A stretch of DNA of 64,000 nucleotides from Secundilactobacillus odoratitofui DSM 19909 = JCM 15043. GTDB taxonomy: Bacteria > Bacillota > Bacilli > Lactobacillales > Lactobacillaceae. Position 1 is the first letter of the stretch, and the number at the start of each line of letters is the position of its first letter. Under the pieces are notes generated by a model. The model ran no database searches. It was not told the origin of the DNA and saw only the letters and a program-made list of their open reading frames with translations. The position numbers and the translations under genes are program-made. Location: positions 42,968 through 106,967 of the forward strand of contig NZ_AZEE01000001.1 in assembly GCF_001434895.1 (NCBI RefSeq). The letters run 5' to 3'. This document shows, piece after piece, positions 18,997 to 27,007 of this stretch.

Positions 18997-19509
18997 CTAA
19001 TTTATTGATTTTTGTTGGTCTAATCGTTTTGATTGCTGTTTTTGCAACTTTCGACGCTTGCGGGCCGCTTTAAAAAAAGCCTTTAATTGTTGACTAGCGT
19101 CTGCGGCCAAAACACCTTCCGTTACTTCCACTTGGTGATTAAGTCGTTGGTCGTTAAGCAACCTATAAAGGGTACTAACCGCACCAGCTTTAGGGTCACG
19201 GGCACCAAATACCACCCGCTTTAACCGACTGTTCACAATACCACCACTACACATGATGCACGGCTCTAACGTAACATACAGCGTACAATCTACTAGACGC
19301 CAGCTATTCAAGACTTGATTGGCTTCTTCAATCGCCATCATTTCCGCATGATCGACAGCGAGTTGGCTGTGTTCCCTCAAATTGTGACCGCGACCGATAA
19401 TTTCATTGTCATGGACCACAACCGCCCCAATTGGAACTTCACCAATTAAAGCGGCTTTTTTTGCTTCCAACAGCGCTGCTCGCATAAATTTTTCATCAAT
19501 TTTTGACAT
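18997..19509 (-). CDS. tadA: tRNA-specific adenosine deaminase TadA
   Basis: The 170-residue protein has the zinc deaminase motifs DHAEMMAIEEA (HAE) and PCIMCSGGIVNSRLKRVVFG (PCxxC). It converts A34 to inosine in tRNA-Arg(ACG). The C terminus is Lys/Arg/Gln-rich (KRRKLQKQQSKRLDQQK). The start is ATG 19509 behind GAGGATGTCGG. Confidence 0.95.
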   Translation of the reverse strand: MSKIDEKFMRAALLEAKKAALIGEVPIGAVVVHDNEIIGRGHNLREHSQLAVDHAEMMAIEEANQVLNSWRLVDCTLYVTLEPCIMCSGGIVNSRLKRVVFGARDPKAGAVSTLYRLLNDQRLNHQVEVTEGVLAADASQQLKAFFKAARKRRKLQKQQSKRLDQQKSIN

Positions 19510-19586
19510 CCGACATCCTCTTCATCGTACAGGTCATTCACAAAAAATATTTTTACCAACTAAAAGTAAGCACAGTTCCCGGTGTT

Positions 19587-19634
19587 GTCCCATATTTAGT
19601 ATTGCAAAACCAAAACGAACACAAAATATAGGGT
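19587..19634 (+). promoter_or_regulatory. Tandem NrdR-like boxes and nrdH promoter
   Basis: ACACAAAATATAGGGT (19619-19634) matches 14 of 16 positions of the NrdR box ACACWATATATWGTGT. A weaker copy, 10 of 16, starts at 19587, exactly 32 bases earlier; NrdR boxes typically lie about three helical turns apart. TTGCAA at 19602 and AATATA about 17 bases on form a possible promoter inside this region, so the boxes cover both hexamers. Confidence 0.6.
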
Positions 19635-19702
19635 CAAGACGGTTGAAATTTCTCCAGACTGGTGTAAACTCTATTTATCGAGATTACATAGGAGTGATTG
19701 AA

Positions 19703-19930
19703 ATGGCAAAAGTAACTGTTTATTCAAAGAACAACTGTATGCAATGCAAAATGACCAAGCGTTTCTTAACGGAACACAATGTGGATTTTGTAGAGCACAA
19801 TATTAACGAGAGTCCACAATATATCGATTACTTAAAAGATCGTGGGTTCCAATCCCTGCCCGTCATTGAGACCGAAGACGTGAAGTTTAGCGGCTTTAGA
19901 CCAGATAAACTTCAACAACTGGCCATTTAA
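19703..19930 (+). CDS. nrdH: Glutaredoxin-like protein NrdH
   Basis: The 75-residue protein has the CMQCKMTKRFL redox site and the C-terminal GFRPDKLQQL typical of NrdH. It supplies electrons to the class Ib ribonucleotide reductase. The start is ATG 19703, nine bases after GGAG. The open frame extends far upstream but has no sense there. It heads the nrdHEF cluster. Confidence 0.96.
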   Translation: MAKVTVYSKNNCMQCKMTKRFLTEHNVDFVEHNINESPQYIDYLKDRGFQSLPVIETEDVKFSGFRPDKLQQLAI

Positions 19931-19943
19931 CACGCAGGCTGCA

Positions 19944-19990
19944 GGTGGCGTTGTCTGGATACCAGAAAACGTCACCTTTTTTATTTTACT
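19944..19990 (+). terminator. Intrinsic terminator between nrdH and nrdE
   Basis: GGTGGCGTT (19944-19952) pairs with AACGTCACC (19968-19976), and inside it TCTGG pairs with CCAGA around an ATA loop; a run TTTTTTATTTT follows. This is a strong stem of about 14 base pairs placed inside the nrdHEF cluster. Confidence 0.85.
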
Positions 19991-20026
19991 TAATTTAACC
20001 CCAAGAGAAAAGAGTGAGTTTAAAAA

Positions 20027-22198
20027 ATGAGCTTAAAAGACCTAAAAGATGTCACCTACTACGATCTTAACAACGAAATCAATATTCCGGTTGATGGTCA
20101 AATTCCTTTGAATAAGGATCAAGAAGCCCTTGAAGCATTTCTAACCCAGAACGTGCAGCCTAACACCATGCAGTTTGATTCACTTCAAGATCGTTTTAAC
20201 TACCTATTAGATAACGACTACATTGAAGCTGATTTTTATCACAAATACCAATTTGCATTTATTCAATCATTATACGATTATTTAAATTCTCAAAACTTTC
20301 ACTTTAAGTCCTTCATGGCTGCCTATAAGTTTTACGCCCAGTACGCGTTACGTACCAATGATAATAACCTATATTTGGAACACTTCATTGATCGGGTTGC
20401 GTTGAACGCGCTTTACTTCGCTGATGGCGACGAACGACTTGCGATGGACCTCGCCGATGAAATGGTCCACCAACGTTATCAACCAGCCACACCTAGCTTT
20501 CTTAATGCTGGTCGTAAACAACGTGGCGAACTGGTTTCTTGTTTCTTGATCCAGTCAACTGATGATATGAATACGATTGGTCGGACGATCAATTCTGCAC
20601 TGCAACTTTCACGAATTGGCGGTGGCGTTGGGATCAACCTGTCAAACTTGCGTGGTGCCGGCGACCCAATCAAACATATCGAAGGCGCCGCCAGTGGCGT
20701 TGTGCCCGTCATGAAGTTACTCGAAGATAGTTTTTCTTACTCCAACCAACTTGGTCAACGTCAAGGTGCTGGTGTGGTCTATCTCAGTGTATTTCATCCA
20801 GATATTATCGCCTTCTTATCTGCTAAAAAAGAAAACGCCGATGAAAAGATTCGGCTAAAGACCCTATCCCTTGGAATTACCGTTCCCGATAAATTCTATG
20901 AACTATGTCGTGATAACGCTGAAATGTATCTTTTCAGTCCTTATGATGTTGAACGTGAATACGGGGTGCCATTTAGCTATGTCGATATTTCAAAAGAATA
21001 CGACAACATGGTTAACAACGATGCAATCGCTAAAAAGCACTTACCCGCTCGTGAACTTGAAACTGAAATTGGTAAGTTACAACAAGAATCCGGTTACCCT
21101 TACATCATCAACATTGACACGGCTAACCGTGACAATCCCATTGATGGCCGCATCGTGATGAGCAACTTGTGCTCCGAAATTTTGCAGGTCCAAACCCCAT
21201 CAACGGTGGATAATACGCAAGCTTACGAACAACTCGGTCGCGATATTTCATGTAACCTGGGTTCCACTAATATTGTAAACTTAATGGCCAGCCCCGATTT
21301 TGGTCACTCAGTCGCAACCATGGTTCGGGCCTTAACCTTCATTACGGACCACTCCGACATTGATGTCGTGCCTTCAATTCAAAATGGTAATCGTCTGGGT
21401 CACACCATCGGACTTGGTGCCATGGGTCTTCACAGTTTCTTTGCTAAAAACCAGATGATGTACGGTGATCCAGAAACCGTTGAATTTACCAACATTTACT
21501 TCATGCTCCTCAACTACTGGACACTCGTCGCTTCAAACCAAATTGCTAAGGAACGCCAAACAACCTTTTATAACTTTGAGAAGAGCGATTACGCTAACGG
21601 GACGTACTTTGATAAGTACACGACCGCAAACGACCAATTCCAACCTCAGTCAAAGAAGGTTCAAGCACTCTTCAAGGATGTCTTCATTCCATCCGCAGCA
21701 GATTGGGAAGCCCTCAAACGCAACGTCATGAAAGACGGTCTGTATCACCAAAACCGCTTAGCAGTCGCCCCTAATGGCTCAATTTCGTACATCAACGATA
21801 CGACGGCTAGCCTCCACCCAATTATCAACCGGATTGAAGAACGCCAAGAAAAGAAGATTGGTAACATCTATTACCCAGCACCTTATTTGTCTAACGAAAC
21901 GTTACCTTATTACAAGTCTGCCTATGATACTGATATGCGTAAAGTCATTGACGTCTACGCCGCTGCTCAACAACACGTTGACCAAGGCATGAGCATGACG
22001 CTCTTCATGCGGTCCACCATTCCAGCCGGCCTCTACGAATGGAAAAACGGTCGAACGGATAAAATGACCACTCGAGACCTCAGTATCTTACGAAACTACG
22101 CACACAAGAAAGGCCTCAAGTCGATCTATTACGTTCGGACCTTCACCGATGATGAAGGTGAAATTGGTGCCAACCAATGTGAAAGCTGCGTCATCTAA
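20027..22198 (+). CDS. nrdE: Class Ib ribonucleoside-diphosphate reductase, alpha subunit
   Basis: The 723-residue catalytic subunit carries the NrdE features: PATPSFLNAGRKQRGELVSCFLI with the first redox Cys near residue 175, MSNLCSEI with the thiyl-radical Cys, APNGSISYINDTTASLHP, and the C-terminal redox tail ending CESCVI. It reduces ribonucleoside diphosphates with NrdF and NrdH. It lacks the N-terminal ATP-cone of class Ia enzymes. The ribosome binding site is AGAGTGAG, some nine bases before the ATG. A terminator separates it from nrdH. Confidence 0.97.
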   Translation: MSLKDLKDVTYYDLNNEINIPVDGQIPLNKDQEALEAFLTQNVQPNTMQFDSLQDRFNYLLDNDYIEADFYHKYQFAFIQSLYDYLNSQNFHFKSFMAAYKFYAQYALRTNDNNLYLEHFIDRVALNALYFADGDERLAMDLADEMVHQRYQPATPSFLNAGRKQRGELVSCFLIQSTDDMNTIGRTINSALQLSRIGGGVGINLSNLRGAGDPIKHIEGAASGVVPVMKLLEDSFSYSNQLGQRQGAGVVYLSVFHPDIIAFLSAKKENADEKIRLKTLSLGITVPDKFYELCRDNAEMYLFSPYDVEREYGVPFSYVDISKEYDNMVNNDAIAKKHLPARELETEIGKLQQESGYPYIINIDTANRDNPIDGRIVMSNLCSEILQVQTPSTVDNTQAYEQLGRDISCNLGSTNIVNLMASPDFGHSVATMVRALTFITDHSDIDVVPSIQNGNRLGHTIGLGAMGLHSFFAKNQMMYGDPETVEFTNIYFMLLNYWTLVASNQIAKERQTTFYNFEKSDYANGTYFDKYTTANDQFQPQSKKVQALFKDVFIPSAADWEALKRNVMKDGLYHQNRLAVAPNGSISYINDTTASLHPIINRIEERQEKKIGNIYYPAPYLSNETLPYYKSAYDTDMRKVIDVYAAAQQHVDQGMSMTLFMRSTIPAGLYEWKNGRTDKMTTRDLSILRNYAHKKGLKSIYYVRTFTDDEGEIGANQCESCVI

Positions 22199-22248
22199 AG
22201 CAGGCTGATTGGCAATGACACATTAGACGCAAAAGGAGCTTAATCTTA

Positions 22249-23205
22249 ATGACAGACTCATACCACGCAATTAACTGGAACGCAGTCGATGACCTCATCG
22301 ACAAGGCAACCTGGGAAAAACTAACCGAGCAATTTTGGCTCGATACTCGAATCCCCCTCTCAAACGACTTAGACGACTGGCGTGAATTAGACGACACGCA
22401 TAAGTGGGTCGTCGGCCACGTATTCGGTGGTTTGACCCTACTAGACACCCTACAATCACAAGATGGCATGGCCAGTTTACGTAAAGATACACGCACACAA
22501 CACGAAACTGCCGTATTAAACAACATCCAGTTCATGGAATCCGTTCACGCCAAGAGCTATTCCTCAATTTTCACGACGCTCAACACACCGGATGAAATCG
22601 ACGAAATCTTTAAATGGAGTGACAGTGAGGAATTTTTACAAAACAAAGCCCTCCGAATCCGTGATCTTTACCATGATGATAGTCACCCACTTAAAAAGAA
22701 GATTGCAAACGTCTTTCTTGAAACTTTCCTATTTTATTCCGGCTTTTTCACCCCACTTTACTACCTTGGTCACAATAAGTTAGCCAACGTGGCCGAAATC
22801 ATCAAGTTAATTTTACGGGATGAATCAGTCCACGGCACCTACATTGGTTACAAATTTCAAGTTGGTTTTAATCAATTGGGTGAAAATGAACAACAAGAAA
22901 TCAAAGACTGGATGTTTAACTTCTTGTATGAACTATACGAAAATGAAGAAAAATACACCCACTTGGTTTATGATCAAATTGGCTGGACCGATGAAGTCCT
23001 TTCCTTTATCCGCTATAACGCCAATAAGGCCCTTATGAACCTCGGCCAAGATCCACTGTTCCCAGATACTGCAGACGATGTTAACCCCATCGTAATGAAC
23101 GGTATTTCGACTTCTACGGCTAATCACGACTTCTTCTCGCAAGTTGGTAATGGTTACCTGCTTGGCAACGTTGAAGCCATGGAAAACAGTGACTACGATA
23201 TTTAA
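22249..23205 (+). CDS. nrdF: Class Ib ribonucleoside-diphosphate reductase, beta subunit
   Basis: The 318-residue protein has the metal-ligand and radical residues of NrdF: LTLLDTLQSQDG (Asp), FMESVHAKSYSSIF (Glu, His and radical Tyr) and LRDESVHGTYIG (Glu, His). The C-terminal tail ends ENSDYDI, where NrdE binds. It holds the dimanganese or diiron tyrosyl radical. No nrdI is encoded here, although NrdF of the dimanganese type needs the NrdI flavodoxin. The ribosome binding site is AAAGGAG. A terminator follows. Confidence 0.97.
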   Translation: MTDSYHAINWNAVDDLIDKATWEKLTEQFWLDTRIPLSNDLDDWRELDDTHKWVVGHVFGGLTLLDTLQSQDGMASLRKDTRTQHETAVLNNIQFMESVHAKSYSSIFTTLNTPDEIDEIFKWSDSEEFLQNKALRIRDLYHDDSHPLKKKIANVFLETFLFYSGFFTPLYYLGHNKLANVAEIIKLILRDESVHGTYIGYKFQVGFNQLGENEQQEIKDWMFNFLYELYENEEKYTHLVYDQIGWTDEVLSFIRYNANKALMNLGQDPLFPDTADDVNPIVMNGISTSTANHDFFSQVGNGYLLGNVEAMENSDYDI

Positions 23206-23232
23206 GCATTGAGGCCCATTCTAATGTAATTT

Positions 23233-23270
23233 AAAAGCTCAAACGCCATTTTTAAGCGTTTGAGCTTTTT
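23233..23270 (+). terminator. Terminator of nrdF
   Basis: AAAAGCTCAAACGC, a nine-base loop and GCGTTTGAGCTTTTT form a classic intrinsic terminator downstream of nrdF. Confidence 0.9.
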
Positions 23271-23400
23271 GATTAGACATTTTAATCTAAATGACCGATT
23301 TGGCATCGCAGCGGTTTGATTGTCCTCATGATTTCTGGCCAAGTTACTCACGAAAACCTGCTATTACTCTCCAGATTAATAATGTCTTGTTATTTGAGCA

Positions 23401-23436
23401 CAAAAAAAGACGCTCGATAAAATCGAACGTCTTTTG
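23401..23436 (-). terminator. Terminator of rplJL
   Basis: On the minus strand AAAAGACGTTCGAT, a short loop and ATCGAGCGTCTTTTTTT lie just past the rplL stop. Confidence 0.9.
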
Positions 23437-23451
23437 AGCGGATTCCTTAAA

Positions 23452-23817
23452 TTACTTAAGGGTAACCACGCCACCAACTTCTTCAAGCTTAGCCTTAAGA
23501 TCGTTGGCTTCGTCTTCTGAAACGCCTTCCTTGATAACTGAAGGTACGTTATCAACAAGACCCTTAGCGTCCTTCAAACCAAGACCAGTGATCTCACGGA
23601 CAGCCTTGATAGCCTTAACCTTTTGGTCACCTGATTCAGTTAATTCAACATCGTATGAATCCTTAGCAGCACCGCCATCGGCACCAGCAGCAGCAACTGC
23701 AACTGGAGCAGCAGCTGAAACATCGAATTCTTCTTCGATTGCCTTAACAAGGTCGTTTAAATCTGAGATTGACGCTTCTTTTAATGAAGCGATGATAGCA
23801 TCTTTATCAAAAGCCAT
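23452..23817 (-). CDS. rplL: 50S ribosomal protein L7/L12
   Basis: The 121-residue protein has an N-terminal dimerisation helix ([31 protein letters not shown]), an Ala/Gly-rich hinge and the globular C-terminal domain ([28 protein letters not shown]). It forms the ribosomal stalk on L10. The start is ATG 23817, behind GGAGGAAACAAAA; five codons of upstream frame are not used. Confidence 0.99.
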   Translation of the reverse strand: MAFDKDAIIASLKEASISDLNDLVKAIEEEFDVSAAAPVAVAAAGADGGAAKDSYDVELTESGDQKVKAIKAVREITGLGLKDAKGLVDNVPSVIKEGVSEDEANDLKAKLEEVGGVVTLK

Positions 23818-23863
23818 TTTTGTTTCCTCCATTTATTGTGGGATTATTAGTAGTAGTTGTGGC

Positions 23864-24367
23864 TTAGGCAGCTTCGCCTTCACCTTTGTCAGCGACAGCC
23901 TTAACCGCACGCGCAATTTTACGCATAGGATCAGACAATGCACTAGCAAGCATTGACAACAAGTCTTCACGACTTGGCATCGTTGCGTATGCGTTGATTT
24001 CATCAAGCGTAGCAACTTTACCTTCAACCATACCACCCTTTAATTCAAGGGCATCGTGGCTATCAGCAAACTTCTTCAAGATCTTAGCAGGTGCAATTGC
24101 ATCTTCATCAGAAAAGGCAACAGCAGTAGGGCCAGCAAATACGTCGTTTAAATCAGCGTAACCGGCTTTTTCTGCGGCACGGGTCAAAATCTTGTTCTTG
24201 ATAACACTCATTGAAACGCCGGCTTCACGTAATTGCTTACGTAATTCCGTTACCTCAGCAACAGTTAAACCACGGTAATCAACGACAATGGCTGATTGAG
24301 CGGATTCAAAGCGCTTCGTTACTTCTTCAACTTGTTGTGCTTTAACAGCAACAGTTTGTTCACTCAT
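23864..24367 (-). CDS. rplJ: 50S ribosomal protein L10
   Basis: The 167-residue protein ([51 protein letters not shown]) anchors the L7/L12 stalk. The start is ATG 24367 behind GGAGGTGAAACTA. It is cotranscribed with rplL and preceded by a structured leader with an attenuator. Confidence 0.99.
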   Translation of the reverse strand: MSEQTVAVKAQQVEEVTKRFESAQSAIVVDYRGLTVAEVTELRKQLREAGVSMSVIKNKILTRAAEKAGYADLNDVFAGPTAVAFSDEDAIAPAKILKKFADSHDALELKGGMVEGKVATLDEINAYATMPSREDLLSMLASALSDPMRKIARAVKAVADKGEGEAA

Positions 24368-24389
24368 TAGTTTCACCTCCTGAAATAAT

Positions 24390-24560
24390 CTGGGAATAAA
24401 AAATCCCTATGTCGCCCTGACATAGAGAGAAATGTAAACTAACGGTCACATCTTCCTCGGCAGGCATAATTAAGGCTTTCACCACCTGAGTCTTGGGCAG
24501 AACAAATATCAACCTTTTAAGCATACCGAAAGGCTACTTAAAAGTCAATACGGGATTTTT
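24390..24560 (-). ncRNA. Ribosomal protein L10 leader
   Basis: The ~200 bases between rplA and rplJ hold an L10-leader-like segment. On the minus strand it contains an early hairpin (AAGTAGCCTTTCGGTATGCTT), then AAGACTCAGGTGGTGAAAGCC and GCCTGCCGAGGAAGATGTGACC, and it ends in a terminator. L10(L12)4 binding to such leaders lowers expression of rplJL when the proteins are in excess. Boundaries are approximate. Confidence 0.75.
24397..24426 (-). terminator. Attenuator terminator in the rplJ leader
   Basis: On the minus strand CTATGTC, five bases and GACATAG are followed by GGATTTTTTATT, directly upstream of the rplJ ribosome binding site. It is the likely off switch of the L10 leader. Confidence 0.8.
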
Positions 24561-24571
24561 ATTTTACTTAA

Positions 24572-25264
24572 TTAAAGGGATGCAACATCGACATTGACAC
24601 TAGGGCCAAAGGTTGATGCGATTGATACGTGTTGTACGTAAGTCCCTTTAACGGCTGCTGGACGGGCTGAAACAACCACGTTAGCAATCGTCTTTAAGTT
24701 TTCAACTAACTTGTCTGCATCGAATGATACTTTGCCGACAGGAACAGCTACGTTACCGTCACGGTCAGTCCGGTAAGTCACCTTACCAGCCTTAGAATCG
24801 TTAACGGCCTTTGCAACGTCCATAGTAACAGTACCAGTCTTAGGGTTAGGCATTAAGCCCTTAGGACCAAGAACCCGACCTAAACGACCAACTTGGGCCA
24901 TCATATCTGGTGTCGCAATTGCAACATCAAAGTCCAACCAGCCGTCTTGGATCTTAGCAACTAAGTCGTCTTCACCAACAAAGTCAGCGCCGGCTTCTTG
25001 AGCTTCCTTAGCCTTATCACCCTTAGCAAATACAACAACAGTCTGATCTTTACCAGTACCGTTAGGCAGTACGACTGCCCCACGGAGTTGTTGGTCAGCT
25101 TGCTTTGTATCAACGTTAAGCTTGAATGCAATTTCAATTGTTGCATCGAACTTAGCGAAATCAATCTTCTTAACTAAATCAACCGCTTCATCAAGGGCGT
25201 AGAATTTTTCTTGTTCTACTTGCTTGACAGCGTCTTGATACTTTTTACCTCTTTTATGAGCCAT
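24572..25264 (-). CDS. rplA: 50S ribosomal protein L1
   Basis: The 230-residue protein begins [13 protein letters not shown] and contains the signature [37 protein letters not shown] and [18 protein letters not shown]. It builds the L1 stalk and in E. coli represses its own rplK-rplA mRNA. The start is ATG 25264 behind GGAGGAAAACACAAG. It is cotranscribed with rplK, 96 bases upstream. Confidence 0.99.
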   Translation of the reverse strand: MAHKRGKKYQDAVKQVEQEKFYALDEAVDLVKKIDFAKFDATIEIAFKLNVDTKQADQQLRGAVVLPNGTGKDQTVVVFAKGDKAKEAQEAGADFVGEDDLVAKIQDGWLDFDVAIATPDMMAQVGRLGRVLGPKGLMPNPKTGTVTMDVAKAVNDSKAGKVTYRTDRDGNVAVPVGKVSFDADKLVENLKTIANVVVSARPAAVKGTYVQHVSIASTFGPSVNVDVASL

Positions 25265-25360
25265 CTTGTGTTTTCCTCCTTGCAAATGTGGTTATAACGG
25301 CTTGGCCTCCCACTTGATACATTTGCTTTTACAAAGTATCCGTAGTGTTAGTAGCTGGGA

Positions 25361-25786
25361 TTAACCTTCTACAGTGAAGCCCATGCTACGAGCAGTACCT
25401 TCAACCATGCGCATAGCTGCTTCTACGTCAGCGGCGTTTAGGTCTTGCATTTTGGTTTCGGCAATTTCCTTAACCTGAGCCTTGGTTACCGTAGCAACCT
25501 TCTTAGTGTTAGGTTCGCCTGAACCGTGTTCAACACCGGCAGCCTTCTTCAAAAGAACGGCAGCTGGTGGTGTCTTGGTAATGAAGTCGAATGAACGATC
25601 TTCATAAACCGTGATCACAACTGGAATGATCATTCCAGCTTGGTCAGCAGTACGAGCGTTGAAATCCTTCGTAAAGCCCATGATATTAATTCCGGCTTGG
25701 CCCAATGCTGGTCCAACTGGAGGGGCTGGTGTTGCTTTACCCGCAGGAATTTGTAATTTAACAATGTTAGCTACTTTTTTAGCCAC
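25361..25786 (-). CDS. rplK: 50S ribosomal protein L11
   Basis: The 141-residue protein ([46 protein letters not shown] at the C terminus) is a full-length L11, part of the GTPase-associated centre and needed for stringent signalling. The start is GTG 25786 behind GGAGGTTATGTCTC. A branched leader precedes it. Confidence 0.99.
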   Translation of the reverse strand: MAKKVANIVKLQIPAGKATPAPPVGPALGQAGINIMGFTKDFNARTADQAGMIIPVVITVYEDRSFDFITKTPPAAVLLKKAAGVEHGSGEPNTKKVATVTKAQVKEIAETKMQDLNAADVEAAMRMVEGTARSMGFTVEG

Positions 25787-25811
25787 GAGACATAACCTCC
25801 TTGAGTCCGTG

Positions 25812-25882
25812 TTGTGGTAAATGGAGAGCAGATTTCTCCTCCCACACGTGTATGAAAAACATACTCATATAAGTTACCACAA
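25812..25882 (-). ncRNA. Branched leader RNA of rplK-rplA
   Basis: The rplK leader can form a three-way junction. TTGTGGTAA pairs with TTACCACAA (25812-25820 with 25874-25882). Inside are a hairpin GTATG-AAAAA-CATAC (25850-25864) and a GGAGA/TCTCC hairpin (25823-25839). By analogy with the E. coli L11 operon this may be a binding site for L1, or a mimic for L11. This is inferred from sequence complementarity only. Confidence 0.5.
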
Positions 25883-25917
25883 TTCAATCAAAATGCCAAG
25901 TGAATCAGGCAATTTAA

Positions 25918-26466
25918 TTACATAATTGGGTCAACTTGATCAAAGTTCAATTCGGCGCTGGTTTCACGACCAAACATGTCAATATTAACCTTTAACTTCG
26001 CTTTTTCATGGTCAACTTCGGTAATCTTACCTTCCAATCCTGAAAAGGCCCCATCAACGATCTTAACGGTATCGTCAATGTCAACATCCAGGTCTTCGTG
26101 GCGGCTGCTCATACCAAGTCGCTTCAAAATCAGCTCAACTTCTTCTGGTAACAGTGGCGTAGGCTTAGAACCTTGACCGTGAGAGCCGATAAACCCAGTA
26201 ACACCTGGTGTGTTACGGACGATGTACCAGGCTTGATCAGTCATGACCATTTCAACTAAAACGTAACCAGGAAAAGTCTTGTCCATCTTGATCTTTTCCT
26301 TACCGTTTTTTACCTCACGCTCTTCTTCTTCAGGAACGACCACTCGATAAATGAAATCTTGCATTCCCATTGATTGGGCACGCGACTCCAAGTTCATCTT
26401 AACTTTATTTTCGTAGCCAGAGTAAGTATGCAGTACATACCATTGCTTTTCAGCTGATTCAACCAT
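25918..26466 (-). CDS. nusG: Transcription termination/antitermination protein NusG
   Basis: The 182-residue protein has the NGN domain (KQWYVLHTYSGYENKVKMNLESR, GYVLVEMVMTDQAWYIVRNTPGVTGFIG) and a C-terminal KOW domain (DTVKIVDGAFSGLEGKITEVD). It binds RNA polymerase and, in Firmicutes, promotes pausing. The ribosome binding site is GGAAAGGATGG. An extended -10 and a terminator lie in its leader. Confidence 0.98.
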   Translation of the reverse strand: MVESAEKQWYVLHTYSGYENKVKMNLESRAQSMGMQDFIYRVVVPEEEEREVKNGKEKIKMDKTFPGYVLVEMVMTDQAWYIVRNTPGVTGFIGSHGQGSKPTPLLPEEVELILKRLGMSSRHEDLDVDIDDTVKIVDGAFSGLEGKITEVDHEKAKLKVNIDMFGRETSAELNFDQVDPIM

Positions 26467-26512
26467 GTTGTTCCATCCTTTCCAAAATGGGTTGACAATG
26501 TTTCATTCCAAA

Positions 26513-26539
26513 TAAAAAAACTCCGACAGCGCGAAGTTT
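26513..26539 (-). terminator. Terminator in the secE-nusG gap
   Basis: On the minus strand AAACTTCG, six bases and CGGAGTTT followed by seven T make an eight-pair intrinsic terminator. It lies between secE and nusG, downstream of a -10 element, so it may be either the secE terminator or an attenuator in the nusG leader. Confidence 0.8.
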
Positions 26540-26549
26540 CACCAATCAC

Positions 26550-26558
26550 ATTATAGCA
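26550..26558 (-). promoter_or_regulatory. Extended -10 element upstream of nusG
   Basis: The minus strand reads TGCTATAAT, a perfect extended -10 (TGnTATAAT). The -35 region is poor. A start about seven bases on would place the terminator hairpin at the extreme 5' end of the nusG transcript. Confidence 0.5.
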
Positions 26559-26578
26559 TAAATATCTGTCTCGTGACG

Positions 26579-26755
26579 TTAGACAAACAATTTTAAACCA
26601 GCTTGTACTAAATAATCGACGATGCCAAGGAAAATGGCCATGGAAATGGCAACTGAGATAACACTCCCCGTATCCTTACGCGTTTGCTTGGCGTTTGGCC
26701 AAGAAACTTGCTTCATCTCATCTTTAACGCCCACTAAAAATCTGAAAAAACGCAT
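26579..26755 (-). CDS. secE: Preprotein translocase subunit SecE
   Basis: The 58-residue protein (MRFFRFLVGVKDEMKQVSWPNAKQTRKDTGSVISVAISMAIFLGIVDYLVQAGLKLFV) is given here in outline: an amphipathic N-terminal helix with the conserved VSWP turn and one C-terminal membrane segment. It stabilises SecY in the translocon. The start is ATG 26755, a few bases after GGAGG; the longer frame runs back over the rpmG stop and is not used. Confidence 0.95.
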   Translation of the reverse strand: MRFFRFLVGVKDEMKQVSWPNAKQTRKDTGSVISVAISMAIFLGIVDYLVQAGLKLFV

Positions 26756-26784
26756 GAGTTCCTCCTTACGTTCGACAACATTGC

Positions 26785-26934
26785 CTACCGAGTCTCTCGG
26801 TGTAGGGTATGTTTTCCGCAATACTTACAATACTTATTGACTTCAAGTCTTACTTTTCGATTAGGACTAGCTGGAATCGTATAGTTCCGCGATCCACAGA
26901 CAGAACATGCTAACGCAACTTTTCTTTGAGCCAC
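26785..26934 (-). CDS. rpmG: 50S ribosomal protein L33
   Basis: This 49-residue protein begins at GTG 26934 ([19 protein letters not shown]) and has both CxxC pairs of a zinc-binding L33 (CSVC and CKYC). AAGGAGGTGTTAAAC lies directly upstream. It precedes secE with about 29 bases between, as in Bacillus. It is too short for most gene callers' default and easily missed. Confidence 0.95.
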   Translation of the reverse strand: MAQRKVALACSVCGSRNYTIPASPNRKVRLEVNKYCKYCGKHTLHRETR

Positions 26935-27007
26935 GTTTAACACCTCCTTATAGCAAACTTGATTCTATCATTGACGCCCCGGATTGTCAAAGTAACAACT
27001 AAGTAAG

